Positions 25,901 through 34,454 of a stretch of 64,000 nucleotides of DNA are shown piece by piece. Position 1 is the stretch's first letter, and every line of letters begins with the position of its first letter. The notes beneath the pieces were generated by a model. The model saw nothing but the letters and a program-made list of their open reading frames with translations, ran no database searches and was not told the origin of the DNA. Source of the DNA: CALKJP01 sp046299555 (GTDB taxonomy: Bacteria; Bacteroidota; Bacteroidia; JACCXN01). The position numbers were made by a program, and so were the translations under genes. The stretch is taken from assembly GCA_046299555.1 (NCBI GenBank), contig JBKBHS010000005.1:101190-165189 (forward strand). Reading direction: 5' to 3'.

Positions 25901-28212
25901 GTGGTGATGGTGGTCCGGGAGGTAATGGTGCTGCCGGTGTTTCTGTTGCTATATATACCGATGCTTCAAGCACGGCTTTAGCTCAAAATACCAATCTAAA
26001 TCTTTCAGCGCAACCGGTTATTTCTGTAGAAAATATTGCATGTACAAATGTTAATATAACTCATAGCACTTCACATGGAAATCCTAATTGGACATCTTAT
26101 GGTTCAAGCGCAACACCAGCTTCCGGAATTGGCGCTTCCACTTCAACACAATATTCTACAACCGGAAGAAAAACTGTTGTAATGGACGGAAATACCTATA
26201 CTGATTTTAATAATATATTAACTAATCCGCCATCTGCAGGAACAATTATTGCAAGTGCACAAGCAATCTGTCCGGGTACGGCAACTTTCACAAGTTCCTT
26301 AAACAATGTATTAGGGTATAGTTTTCAGTGGTCTGTAACTCCTGCTGCTGTTATTAGTAATCCTACATCAGGAAGTACAAATATTACATTTACAAATTCA
26401 ACATCATCTACAATTACTTATACCGTATCCTTACAAGTAATATCAGAATGTTGCGGACCTTTAAATTCAATTTCTATTCCTTTCGATGTTTATCCTCTTC
26501 CTTCGCCACCTGTTGTATCTGATGATACGGTTTGTGTAGGAGGAACAATAACAGTTTCAGCAAGTGGAAATCCGGGCGATAATTTTAACTGGTATGATGC
26601 TCCGGGTGGAAATCTTTTAGGTAGTGGTTCAACATTAACATTAGGCCCTCTTTCTACTAATACATCCGTTTATGTTGAAGCTCAAAATAGTTTTGGCTGT
26701 ACAAGTGCAACACTTTCTCAATTAAATATTATTGCCGATTCTGTTGAAGCTCCACAACCACTCAATATTACAGTTTGCGATACCGGAATTGTTGTTATAA
26801 CAATTAATCCGGTATCAGGAGTAACAACCTATAACTGGTACGATCAACCAAGCGGTGGAAACTTATTACAAAGCAGTAGCGCATTAGGATTGGCCGTTAA
26901 TTTGCCTAACTCAGGTTCATCAATAACCGTATATGTTACATCAGTTATACCGGGTTGTGATGAAAGTTCCAGAACACCCATAACAGCAACTGTAAGCAAT
27001 CAATTAATTACAACTAATCCAGTACTTGATACAATTTGCTCGGGACAATCAACAACATTAAATGCAAACGCAGGTGGTGGAAATGGAACTTTTACCTATG
27101 TATGGTCTCCTATATTAACTGCAGATTCAGTACTTGCTAATCCGGTGGTTTCTCCTACTGTTTCTACTACCTATTCAGTAACCATTACAAGTGGAAACTG
27201 TACTCGAACTATACAAGTTCCGGTTGTAGTTATTCCACCAATAAACATATCATTTGCAACACAAAATGTTACCTGTTTCGGAGCTAATAATGGCTCAATT
27301 ATAACTACCATTACAGGAGGTCAGGCACCATTTACATTTACGTGGAATCCAAATGTTGGAACTACACAAAACTTAACAGGATTAGGAGCAGGCACCTATA
27401 CGCTTACTGTTACAGATAGTGAAGGCTGTACAGCTACAAACGACACAACTATTATTTCGCCAACACAAATTATTTTAGTTTTAGATTCCATATCAGCTAC
27501 TTGTGGTGCGGCTAATGGTCAAGCAAGTGTTTCAGCTTCGGGTGGAAGCGGTTCATTTACTTACTTATGGAATGATACCAATAATCAAACAACTGATACT
27601 GCTTTCAATCTGTTGAGTGGTGTATATACCGTAACTGTAACTGATGCCAATGGATGCAGTGTTTCAGGTACGGTTAACATTGGAGATACCGCTGCAATAA
27701 ATGCTGAAATTGTATGTAACCCAGAAAACGGTAAAGCTCCATTAACCGTAGCTTTTGCAAATAATAGTACCGGAGCTGACAGTTACATGTGGTATTTTGG
27801 AAATGGCGATAGTACAAATGTAGAAACGCCTACTTATATCTATCAAAAAAGTGGAGAATTCGAAGTAATGCTTGTTGCTCGTAATGCTTATGGATGTATT
27901 GATACTGCCACTTGTAAAATTATTGTGGATATTGTATCATCCTTTATGGTACCAAATATATTTTCGCCAAACGGTGATGGGATAAATGATTTATTCAGAG
28001 TAGATGGAATTGGATTAGCCTCTGTAAAGGCTGAAATATTTAATCGTTGGGGCACTAAAATTTATGAATGGGATACTACCAATGGAAGTTGGGATGGAAG
28101 AACACCGGCCGGTGTATTAGCTCCTGATGGTGTTTACTTCTTTATTATTGAAGCAAAAGGATTAGACGGTAAAGAATACTTTGAAAAAGGGCATGTTACG
28201 TTACAACGTTAA
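22966..28212 (+). CDS. Giant gliding-motility-associated surface protein (T9SS CHU_C domain)
   Basis: 1748 residues. A signal peptide (about residues 1-25, ending NIYAQ) is followed by a T9SS-type N-region and Ig-like segments, then a right-handed repeat or helix region, a glycine-rich block (about 670-990), more Ig-like modules, two SprB-type repeats (GAGTYTLTVTDSEGC and SGVYTVTVTDANGC), a PKD domain (MWYFGNGDS) and the C-terminal gliding-motility CHU_C sorting domain (VPNIFSPNGDGINDLFRV through to the end). T9SS secretes such proteins across the outer membrane and CHU_C serves as sorting signal. The role is probably adhesion or motility; the exact function is unknown. It ends before a strong hairpin terminator. 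Confidence 0.9.
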   Translation: MKQIIRFFAAFTLLVCCIFNIYAQENRTPTQEEIDLKYQKLIQYEALTKESPKLWEMPYDDNGNYIYSKKKETFKNGLKITGPEQDCSGAIPVCQQTYTQSNSYTGFGSVQEVYNNCLLAGEQYSVWYVFTVQNSGTFGFIIQTSMDYDFALYDITNSSCSAIPNLTPVRCNFSATYGNTGLDANNASSTIPISYSASQAPIMPGLNVTAGQTYVLVIDNYSQNNNGYTITFSGTAQIFDQSAPTLGTATASCTSNTITLQLSEPIQCSSISASDFSLTGPGGPVSIISANGNGCSGPNSFTNQVIITYNNTPQIPSGTYTLTVNTGTDGNSLLDNCGNAMANGSSITFNYLAPISITANPAQICTGNSTVLTALGGPTSGATYSWSPVSGSSDNITVNPSTSTTYTVSVTYGGCTRTASQLVQIVNPPVVTVTPLNVSICSGTAPLTATATINGNPCTNCNYSWSGSATQTDNGVPSSTLNAGPGTYTVTVTSPSGCVGNSVTATVSNPSPNPNPSCDVIYVNTTGGGNGFSRTSPTDLATALTMAQCNNVVIKMAQGTYTINNPITNLTSFITLEGGYDPTFTTKSSQAGATTIFRTNANVQGQPNAPRITAFEINGASNFRLQDLTIQVDNAPAATVSNPLGVSVYGIHMNGCSNYNIVRCQIITGNASAGLNGSPGQNGTIGGNGGNGSAGDIDDQARSGLGGGGGGGAGATNGGNGGNAIGNGTGGTPGAAGIAGAGGGNGGSGATSPSCCNNGNNGNIGQCSTNARNGGGGGGGASGGQEARPGGTGGNGGGVFAACTQQTLGGTGGSANGCSGGNNGVNGANGANGTNGTVGAAGAPGSHIGGFWNPGPQGGTGTDGTGGQGGKGGGGGAGQGGTFCIDGAGSGGGGGGGGGQGGTGGTGGYGGGSAFGIYLFNNGANGNVIDCSINVGAAGPGGIGGPGGLGGAGGLGGLGSTYSSGEVGRGGNGGNGGRGGDGGPGGNGAAGVSVAIYTDASSTALAQNTNLNLSAQPVISVENIACTNVNITHSTSHGNPNWTSYGSSATPASGIGASTSTQYSTTGRKTVVMDGNTYTDFNNILTNPPSAGTIIASAQAICPGTATFTSSLNNVLGYSFQWSVTPAAVISNPTSGSTNITFTNSTSSTITYTVSLQVISECCGPLNSISIPFDVYPLPSPPVVSDDTVCVGGTITVSASGNPGDNFNWYDAPGGNLLGSGSTLTLGPLSTNTSVYVEAQNSFGCTSATLSQLNIIADSVEAPQPLNITVCDTGIVVITINPVSGVTTYNWYDQPSGGNLLQSSSALGLAVNLPNSGSSITVYVTSVIPGCDESSRTPITATVSNQLITTNPVLDTICSGQSTTLNANAGGGNGTFTYVWSPILTADSVLANPVVSPTVSTTYSVTITSGNCTRTIQVPVVVIPPINISFATQNVTCFGANNGSIITTITGGQAPFTFTWNPNVGTTQNLTGLGAGTYTLTVTDSEGCTATNDTTIISPTQIILVLDSISATCGAANGQASVSASGGSGSFTYLWNDTNNQTTDTAFNLLSGVYTVTVTDANGCSVSGTVNIGDTAAINAEIVCNPENGKAPLTVAFANNSTGADSYMWYFGNGDSTNVETPTYIYQKSGEFEVMLVARNAYGCIDTATCKIIVDIVSSFMVPNIFSPNGDGINDLFRVDGIGLASVKAEIFNRWGTKIYEWDTTNGSWDGRTPAGVLAPDGVYFFIIEAKGLDGKEYFEKGHVTLQR
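24980..25935 (+). repeat. Glycine-rich coding repeat
   Basis: About 320 codons are dominated by GGX, GNGG, GGGG and GAAG-type triplets, interrupted once near 25706-25770 by a more ordinary stretch. The DNA is a degenerate ggn-rich repeat, much higher in GC than the rest of the gene. It lies between a beta-helix-like part and Ig-like domains. The large shadow frames on the opposite strand come from this bias. Confidence 0.9.
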
Positions 28213-28229
28213 TTTAATGTTTAAACAAT

Positions 28230-28258
28230 AAAAAAGGGATGCAATGCATCCCTTTTTT
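28230..28258. terminator. Bidirectional Rho-independent terminator
   Basis: Stem AAAAAAGGGATG/CATCCCTTTTTT (28230-28241 with 28247-28258) with a 5-nt loop and flanking T/A runs. It ends the CHU_C gene on the plus strand and the ftcD gene on the minus strand. Confidence 0.9.
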
Positions 28259-28275
28259 ATTTTAATTTATAAAGA

Positions 28276-29958
28276 TTATAATTTTGAATCTACGATAGAT
28301 AATATTTCTGCTTCAAGTGCCTGAGTTTTATCTTGAATTTCTTTTCCCTTTGCAATAATATCATTGGCAAATTCTTTATCTGATAATCCCGCAGCATTGA
28401 TTCGCACATTCATATAAGCACCCATTACTGCAGTTCTTGCGCATAAAGCTCCAACACCTGCATCACTCACAGAATTAGGATTTCCAATTTCTGCCATTGC
28501 TTTAATAACTTCCATAGATTGATAGGCTAACTGCATAACTTTAAAAGGAACTTCGGTAGCATATTTTGTTGCCTCTTGAATGGCTTGTGTTCTGGCTTGT
28601 TTTTCTTCTTCGGTTGATTTGGGCAAAGCAAATGCTGCCATTATTTTATTAAAAGCATTGGTATCTTCATCCACTAAAGTTAAAAGTTGTTTTTTGTATT
28701 GCTGACCTTTATCAGCCCAATCAGAAAATTCTTTCCATCTATCATCCCAACCGGGTTTATGAGAAGATAAATTAGCCACCATTGTTCCTAACGAAATTCC
28801 TAAAGCACCAACATAAGCAGAAATAGAACCACCACCCGGAGCAGGACTTTCTGAAGCGGTTTCATCAGCAAAAGCATTTAATGGCATGTTAATTAATTTT
28901 TCGCTGCTCTTATCTTTCAACATATATTCTATAATACGCTCTTCCGGCTTAAATGGACCAAGCTCATCTAATCCCATTGATTTTACTGCTATTTTAATTA
29001 ATTCACTTTCTGAAACTCCGGTAGAACGTTTTTGCTTTTCCAAAAAATATTTTCCTGCATCTATCAAACATTTTAGTGGAATTAATCCTACCAACTCTGA
29101 ACCTGTAACTCTTATTCCTCTTTCAGCTGCTTTTTTAACAACTTCTTCAAATGCTATATGAACAGGCGTAATATTAATATTGGTTAAGTTCATTGAAATT
29201 TGTGCTATTCCATATTCTTCAATAAACCACCCAATTGCTTTTACAGCTTTTAATGAACCGGGTATATAAACCGGATTACCATTTTCATCTAATACCGGTT
29301 TTCCGGTAATTGGATTTCCTTCACGTTTTACACGTCCAGTTTCGCGAACATCAAAAGCTATAGCATTAGCTCTTCTAACAGAAGTAGTATTAAGATTAAT
29401 ATTATAAGCCACTAGAAAATCTCTTGCTCCAATTACTGTTGCTCCCGTTTTAGCAGGAAATTCAGAAGGTCCAAAATCTGGCTTCCATTCAGGTAATTTT
29501 ATTTTTTTGAAAAAACCCTCATATTCTCCTGCTCTAATTACTGATAAATTTTTTCTTGCAGGATTGGGTTGCGCAGCTTCATACAAATACACAGGAATTT
29601 TTAACTCCTCTCCTACTCTCTTAGCAAGCTTTTGAGCATATTGAGCTGTTTCTTCCATACTAATATTGGAAATAGGAATTAATGGGCAAACATCGGTTGC
29701 TCCCATTCGAGGATGTTCTCCTTTGTGTTTGCTCATATCAATTAATTCTCCCGCTTTTTTTATGGCCAAATAAGCAGCTTCAATTACTTGCTCCGGTTCA
29801 CCAACAAATGTTACAACTGTTCTATTGGTTGCTTTTCCCGGATCTACATTTAATAACTTTACTCCCTCTACACTTTCTATTTCATCTGTAATTTGTTTTA
29901 TAATCTGCATGTCGCGCCCTTCGCTAAAATTCGGAACGCATTCAATTAATTGTTTCAT
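28276..29958 (-). CDS. ftcD: Bifunctional glutamate formimidoyltransferase / formimidoyl-THF cyclodeaminase
   Basis: 560 residues. The N-terminal formiminotransferase half (about 1-300) begins MKQLIECVPNFSEGRD and includes HPRMGATDVCPLIPI. The C-terminal cyclodeaminase half (about 360-555) begins FADETASESPAPGGGSISAY and contains GNPNSVSDAGVGALCA. Together they transfer the formimino group from formiminoglutamate to tetrahydrofolate and release ammonia, the last steps of histidine degradation. Its start overlaps the phosphodiesterase gene by 4 nt and hutI lies one gene further upstream, supporting a histidine-use operon. Confidence 0.96.
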   Translation of the reverse strand: MKQLIECVPNFSEGRDMQIIKQITDEIESVEGVKLLNVDPGKATNRTVVTFVGEPEQVIEAAYLAIKKAGELIDMSKHKGEHPRMGATDVCPLIPISNISMEETAQYAQKLAKRVGEELKIPVYLYEAAQPNPARKNLSVIRAGEYEGFFKKIKLPEWKPDFGPSEFPAKTGATVIGARDFLVAYNINLNTTSVRRANAIAFDVRETGRVKREGNPITGKPVLDENGNPVYIPGSLKAVKAIGWFIEEYGIAQISMNLTNINITPVHIAFEEVVKKAAERGIRVTGSELVGLIPLKCLIDAGKYFLEKQKRSTGVSESELIKIAVKSMGLDELGPFKPEERIIEYMLKDKSSEKLINMPLNAFADETASESPAPGGGSISAYVGALGISLGTMVANLSSHKPGWDDRWKEFSDWADKGQQYKKQLLTLVDEDTNAFNKIMAAFALPKSTEEEKQARTQAIQEATKYATEVPFKVMQLAYQSMEVIKAMAEIGNPNSVSDAGVGALCARTAVMGAYMNVRINAAGLSDKEFANDIIAKGKEIQDKTQALEAEILSIVDSKL

Positions 29959-30761
29959 CTTTTTATTTGATTAGTTGTTTCTAATTGATTTTTTATGATT
30001 AAAAAATTTATAGGATCATTTACCTGAATATATTCTGCACCAGAATTTATTGCACGTTTAATATTGGCTTCATTTTCTCTGTTTCCAAGCAAGTTTATAA
30101 ATGCTTCAATTTTGTGCGAATGTAATTTGTTTACGTATTCTTCAGAAAATTTAGGCCAAATAATATTTACAATTTGTGGCGGATTTTTTTTCTTAAAATT
30201 ATATTTAGCAAAACCGTATTTATAAGATGGTCTTACTTTTATTTTAGGAGCTAATTGCTGTACTTCTTTAATCACTTTTTTATTAAACGAATGCAAGGTT
30301 ACCAAAACTGAATCATGCATATATCCTTCTTCTTCCAACAATTTTATTAATGAGGGAATATGTGCTTTTTTAATATCCAAATCAACTAATCCTTTACCTT
30401 TTGCTACTCGTAATATTTCTCTTAAAGTTGGAACCTTTTCACCTTTAAATTCATTACTAAACCATGAACCTGCATCGAGTTTTTTTACTTCATCTAATGT
30501 CATTTTTTTAATTTTCCCTTTGCCATTAGTTGTTCTGTTAACGCGTGCATCATGCATCAAAACGAATTCACCGTCTTTTGTCTGTCGAATATCCATCTCA
30601 ACCATATCAGCACCTTGTTCATAGGCTTTAAGCAATGATGACATAGTATTTTCTGGAGCAACTTTATTGGCACCTCTGTGCGCAACCAATAAAAATGATT
30701 TAGTACTTTGAGCTAATACAAACTGAGAATAAAAAAATAATATGAGCAAATAAATTCTCAT
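29955..30761 (-). CDS. Glycerophosphodiester phosphodiesterase
   Basis: 268 residues with a signal peptide (MRIYLLILFFYSQFVLAQ). The GDPD signature is complete: HRGANKVAPENT near residue 28, MDIRQTKDGEFVLMHDARVNRTT with the catalytic His and acidic metal ligands, and the IDIKK-like LVDLDIKK. It releases sn-glycerol-3-phosphate from deacylated phospholipids, here in the periplasm. It overlaps both hutI and ftcD by 4 nt (ATGA type) and so is translated within the histidine operon, although it has no evident role in that pathway. Confidence 0.93.
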   Translation of the reverse strand: MRIYLLILFFYSQFVLAQSTKSFLLVAHRGANKVAPENTMSSLLKAYEQGADMVEMDIRQTKDGEFVLMHDARVNRTTNGKGKIKKMTLDEVKKLDAGSWFSNEFKGEKVPTLREILRVAKGKGLVDLDIKKAHIPSLIKLLEEEGYMHDSVLVTLHSFNKKVIKEVQQLAPKIKVRPSYKYGFAKYNFKKKNPPQIVNIIWPKFSEEYVNKLHSHKIEAFINLLGNRENEANIKRAINSGAEYIQVNDPINFLIIKNQLETTNQIKR

Positions 30762-31996
30762 GAATAAATTTCTCCATTAATGATTACTGAATCAATAATA
30801 TTTCCAGCAAATGCATAAGGAATAAAATTATAGCCGGGTATTTCTTTTGTAATAATAACATTTGCTTTTTTACCCACTTTTATTGTTCCAACATCGTTAC
30901 TTAAATCCATTGCATAAGCTGAATTAATAGTAGCTGCATTGATGGCTTCTTCAGGAGTCATTTTATATTGAATACATGCAACGGAAACCATAAAATGCAT
31001 ATTACCACAAGGGCTGCTACCCGGATTATAATCGCTGGCTATAGCTAAAGGCAACCCTGCATCAATCATTTTACGTACAGGCGGATAAGGCAAACTCAAA
31101 AAAAATGCAGCGCCCGGTAAAATGGTTGGCATTGTTGCGCTATCCTTTAATACAGCTATATCTTTTTCTTCAACATATTCTAAATGATCTACGCTTATAG
31201 CATTACACGCAACACCGGCTTCAACACCGCCTGAATTACTTAATTGCTCGGCATGTACTTTTGCTTTAATACCAAACTTTGCTGCCGCATTTAAAATATG
31301 AATCGTTTCTTCTTTTGTAAAATAATTACGCTCACAAAATACATCACAATAGTCTGCCAAGTTTTCTTTTGCAATGGCAGGTAACATTTCATTAATAATT
31401 AAATCAATGTATGCCGATTTGTTATTTTTAAATTCTACCGGAACAGCATGTGCTCCAAGAAATGTTGCTTTTATAGGAATTGGAGATTTTTCTTTTAATC
31501 GTTTTATAACGCGTAAAATTTTTAGCTCTGAATCCAATGATAAACCATATCCGCTTTTAATTTCAACAGCTCCGGTTCCCATTCGAATTATCTCATCCAA
31601 TCGTTTAAAAGCTGATTCAAACAATTCATCTTCACTTGCATTTCTTAATCGATTAGCTGAATTTAAAATACCACCGCCTCTTAATGCTATCTCTTCATAG
31701 CTAAGTCCATTAATTCGATCAACAAATTCTTGTTCTCTGCTTCCGGCAAATACTAAATGCGTATGACTATCAACCCAGCAAGGCATCACACTTTTACCTT
31801 TTGCATCAATAACTTTTAAAGCATTTATTGGAGGCATATCGTTCATGCTTCCAAAGCTTGATATTTTATCGTTTTCAATAAACAAGAATGCATTTTCTAT
31901 AAAAGGCAGCTTCTTCATTTCGCTGCCACAAACTTTTGTTTTATTATACGAATCTGTTTGAATTAAATATTTAATATTTTTTAATAGTAAACTCAT
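30758..31996 (-). CDS. hutI: Imidazolonepropionase
   Basis: Start taken at the ATG giving MSLLLKNIKYL; a TTG 12 nt upstream is less likely. The 412-residue metal-dependent amidohydrolase opens 4-imidazolone-5-propionate to formiminoglutamate in histidine degradation. Motifs: VDSHTHLVFAG (metal HxH), EIKSGYGLSLDSELKIL, KVHAEQLSNSGG, VDHLEYV and ASDYNPGSSPC with the metal Asp, all specific to HutI. The product feeds ftcD two genes downstream. hutH and hutU are not in the window. Confidence 0.96.
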   Translation of the reverse strand: MSLLLKNIKYLIQTDSYNKTKVCGSEMKKLPFIENAFLFIENDKISSFGSMNDMPPINALKVIDAKGKSVMPCWVDSHTHLVFAGSREQEFVDRINGLSYEEIALRGGGILNSANRLRNASEDELFESAFKRLDEIIRMGTGAVEIKSGYGLSLDSELKILRVIKRLKEKSPIPIKATFLGAHAVPVEFKNNKSAYIDLIINEMLPAIAKENLADYCDVFCERNYFTKEETIHILNAAAKFGIKAKVHAEQLSNSGGVEAGVACNAISVDHLEYVEEKDIAVLKDSATMPTILPGAAFFLSLPYPPVRKMIDAGLPLAIASDYNPGSSPCGNMHFMVSVACIQYKMTPEEAINAATINSAYAMDLSNDVGTIKVGKKANVIITKEIPGYNFIPYAFAGNIIDSVIINGEIYS

Positions 31997-32271
31997 TATA
32001 TGAAACAAAATTGAAAATAAAGCATCACAAATTTAATCTTTATATAGTCATCTAAATAAGATTAAATAATTAAAAAAATCTTTTATAAGATTTAAATGAG
32101 GGCATTTTATATATTTGATGTTAATTCATTTTACTAAGATCATTAAAACATTAAAAAACATAACTTCATTATTGATACCGTTTATTATGCCAAACGTTAA
32201 TGAAAGTATTTTTAAAATTTGTTATATGTATAAATCCTATTTAAATAAAAAAGATTTGAGATAAAATTAAT

Positions 32272-33582
32272 ATGCAATCCTTAATTAAAGATCTTTTCAA
32301 AAAATACGATTGTATTTACCGTATCGTATTTTTTTTTCTAATACTAAATTTTGCAATCACAAGTAATGCATTAAGCTATAATGATTCATTAATAAACTAT
32401 TATCTGAATAATAGCATTAATTCAATCAATAAAAATCCTCAAGAGGCTTTAAATAGTATTTTAAAGTGCATTGAAATTGCTGAAAATTCAAATAGTAAAA
32501 AAAATCTTGCATTGGCATATTCTCAGGCTTCGTACATATATCAGGTTTTATCATCCTATCAAGAAGCACTGAAATATAGTATGAAAAATTTTGAAATATC
32601 ATTACAATTAAAAGATACTTTTAGCATTGCCGATGCATACAATAATATTTCGAATATCTATTTTAATTTAAATGAATTTAATAATGCATTTAAATACGCT
32701 AATCTTTCTGCTCAACTTTTTAAAAAATTAAATAATTATAATGCGCTTGGGAATACCTACAACAACATGGCGATTTATGCTGAATATACTAATCAATTAG
32801 CGCTGGCAGACTCATTATATCAATTATCCCTACTATATTTTTTAAAAGATGGTTCAGAAAATGATATCGGCTTGAGCTATATGAACTATGGAGACTTTGT
32901 TGTTAAACTTAAGAAATACCAATTGGCATTAGATTACCAAAAAAAGGCTGAAGCAATTTTTTTAAAAAATAATAACAAATACCATCTATGTTATACGTAT
33001 ATGGGAATATCTAGTAATTTTTACGAACAAAAAAAATTGAATGATGCTCTGATATTTTCTGAAAAAGCAATATCCATTGCAAATGAATTAAATTTATTAA
33101 AAGAATTATCCACCATTTACAGCGTTACCTCTAAAATATACGCTGAATTAAACAATAAAAGCAAAGCTTATGACTACTTAAATTTATCAGTTAATTTAAA
33201 AGATTCAATACTTTCAGAAGAAGATAAAAAACTTATTAGCCAGCTTCAAATTGCACATGAAAGTGAACAAAAACAAAAAGAAATAGAATTACTTCAACTT
33301 GAAAAACAATTTCAAAATAATATTATCAGTAAAAGCAAACAATTTATTATTGTTCTAACAGTAGCCTCATTAATATTACTATTATTAGCACTATTAATTT
33401 TTAAACAACTTAAAACTATTGCTAAATCAAAAAAAACAATAGAAATGCAAAAATTATTGGTAGAAGAAAAACAAAAATCCATTATCGATTCTATTCAATA
33501 TGCAAAACGCATTCAACAAGCGCTTTTAACTTCTGAAACTTACATTGAAAGAAATATTTTGAGATTAAAAAATAAAAACTAA
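32272..33582 (+). CDS. Membrane TPR sensor protein
   Basis: 436 residues. The N-terminus is a signal or anchor (about 18-36), then 6-7 tetratricopeptide repeats (about 40-310; AYNNISNIYFNLNEFNNAFKYA is one, in split form), a transmembrane segment (about 359-378) and a coiled coil ending IIDSIQYAKRIQQALLTSE. In Bacteroidota that last segment normally runs straight into a SpoIIE phosphatase domain. Here the frame stops, and the phosphatase starts 24 nt later in another frame. The pair probably acts as a sensor and its effector. The 263-bp gap upstream of it is AT-rich with no gene seen. Confidence 0.85.
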   Translation: MQSLIKDLFKKYDCIYRIVFFFLILNFAITSNALSYNDSLINYYLNNSINSINKNPQEALNSILKCIEIAENSNSKKNLALAYSQASYIYQVLSSYQEALKYSMKNFEISLQLKDTFSIADAYNNISNIYFNLNEFNNAFKYANLSAQLFKKLNNYNALGNTYNNMAIYAEYTNQLALADSLYQLSLLYFLKDGSENDIGLSYMNYGDFVVKLKKYQLALDYQKKAEAIFLKNNNKYHLCYTYMGISSNFYEQKKLNDALIFSEKAISIANELNLLKELSTIYSVTSKIYAELNNKSKAYDYLNLSVNLKDSILSEEDKKLISQLQIAHESEQKQKEIELLQLEKQFQNNIISKSKQFIIVLTVASLILLLLALLIFKQLKTIAKSKKTIEMQKLLVEEKQKSIIDSIQYAKRIQQALLTSETYIERNILRLKNKN

Positions 33583-33605
33583 TTTTATAAAAATTTAATT
33601 TTAAA

Positions 33606-34322
33606 ATGGAAACTCAAGCAGTTACTGACACCAAACCTTTTTTTATTTTATATAAACCCAAAGATATAGTAAGTGGAGATTTTTATTTTGCTTTAGCACA
33701 TAAGCAAGATTATGAAGAGGTAGAAAAATTCTACATGTGTACAGCCGATTGTACCGGACACGGTGTTCCGGGAGCATTAATGAGTATGCTTGGAATTTCT
33801 AATCTAAATGAATCCATCATTGAAAAAAAACTTTCTAAGCCAAATGATATTTTAGACAGTGTTCGTAAAGGAATTATTGACTCCTTAAATGCTGAAGGAA
33901 GCATTGTAGAAAGTAAAGATGGAATGGATTGTGTTCTTTGTGTGTATGATTTTACCAACATGATGCTCGAATTTGCAGCTGCTAATAATCCATTATGGCT
34001 TTTGAGAAATGGTGAAATCATTGAATTTAAACCCGACAAATTTCCTGTAGGAAAATATGGTGAAGAATTAAAACCATTTACATTACAAAAAACCGATTTA
34101 CAAAAAGGGGATATCGTATACACCTTTACCGATGGATTTGCCGACCAGTTTGGTGGCCCGAAAGGTAAAAAATTCAAGTACAAACAACTTCAAGAACTAT
34201 TATTATCAATTCATACTTTGCCGATGACACAGCAAAAAGAAAAGTTAAACGAAACCTTCGAAAACTGGAGAGGCGATTTAGAACAAGTAGATGATGTATT
34301 GGTAATAGGAGTTAAGATTTAA
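33606..34322 (+). CDS. SpoIIE-family protein phosphatase
   Basis: 238 residues forming a complete PP2C-like SpoIIE domain: KPKDIVSGDFYF with the first metal Asp, TADCTGHGVPGALMSMLG with the second, SKDGMDCVLCVYDF, TFTDGFADQFGGPKGKKF and the terminal QVDDVLVIGVKI. It dephosphorylates Ser/Thr on partner proteins, often anti-anti-sigma factors. It has no TPR or membrane part of its own; those are in the preceding gene. The start ATG follows in-frame stops in the upstream DNA. A terminator follows. Confidence 0.9.
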   Translation: METQAVTDTKPFFILYKPKDIVSGDFYFALAHKQDYEEVEKFYMCTADCTGHGVPGALMSMLGISNLNESIIEKKLSKPNDILDSVRKGIIDSLNAEGSIVESKDGMDCVLCVYDFTNMMLEFAAANNPLWLLRNGEIIEFKPDKFPVGKYGEELKPFTLQKTDLQKGDIVYTFTDGFADQFGGPKGKKFKYKQLQELLLSIHTLPMTQQKEKLNETFENWRGDLEQVDDVLVIGVKI

Positions 34323-34347
34323 TGATTATAAATATTTTTGATTTTAA

Positions 34348-34372
34348 AAAAGGGAGATTTTATCTCCCTTTT
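34348..34372 (+). terminator. Rho-independent terminator after the phosphatase gene
   Basis: Stem AAAAGGGAGA/TCTCCCTTTT (34348-34357 with 34363-34372), 5-nt loop, followed by ATTTTT. It lies between the phosphatase gene and ffh. Confidence 0.85.
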
Positions 34373-34418
34373 ATTTTTGACGCTTTCATTATATCTCAAT
34401 TTTAATCAATTAATTCCT

Positions 34419-34426
34419 TATTTTTG
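34419..34426 (+). promoter_or_regulatory. Bacteroidota -7 element for ffh
   Basis: TATTTTTG is an exact TAnnTTTG match 28 nt before the ffh ATG and after a terminator, so it is well placed. No perfect -33 TTTG is present at the 19-nt spacing. Confidence 0.5.
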
Positions 34427-34454
34427 CCTCCTATTAAAACAACCGAAAATAATC

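Noticed and set aside
24980..25935. Possible CRISPR array or non-coding tandem repeat
   Set aside because: The repeats are irregular in length and keep one reading frame; no constant repeat with unique spacers exists.
34338..34454. Upstream extension of ffh
   Set aside because: The frame runs through a hairpin terminator and the promoter; the conserved Ffh start lies at 34455.
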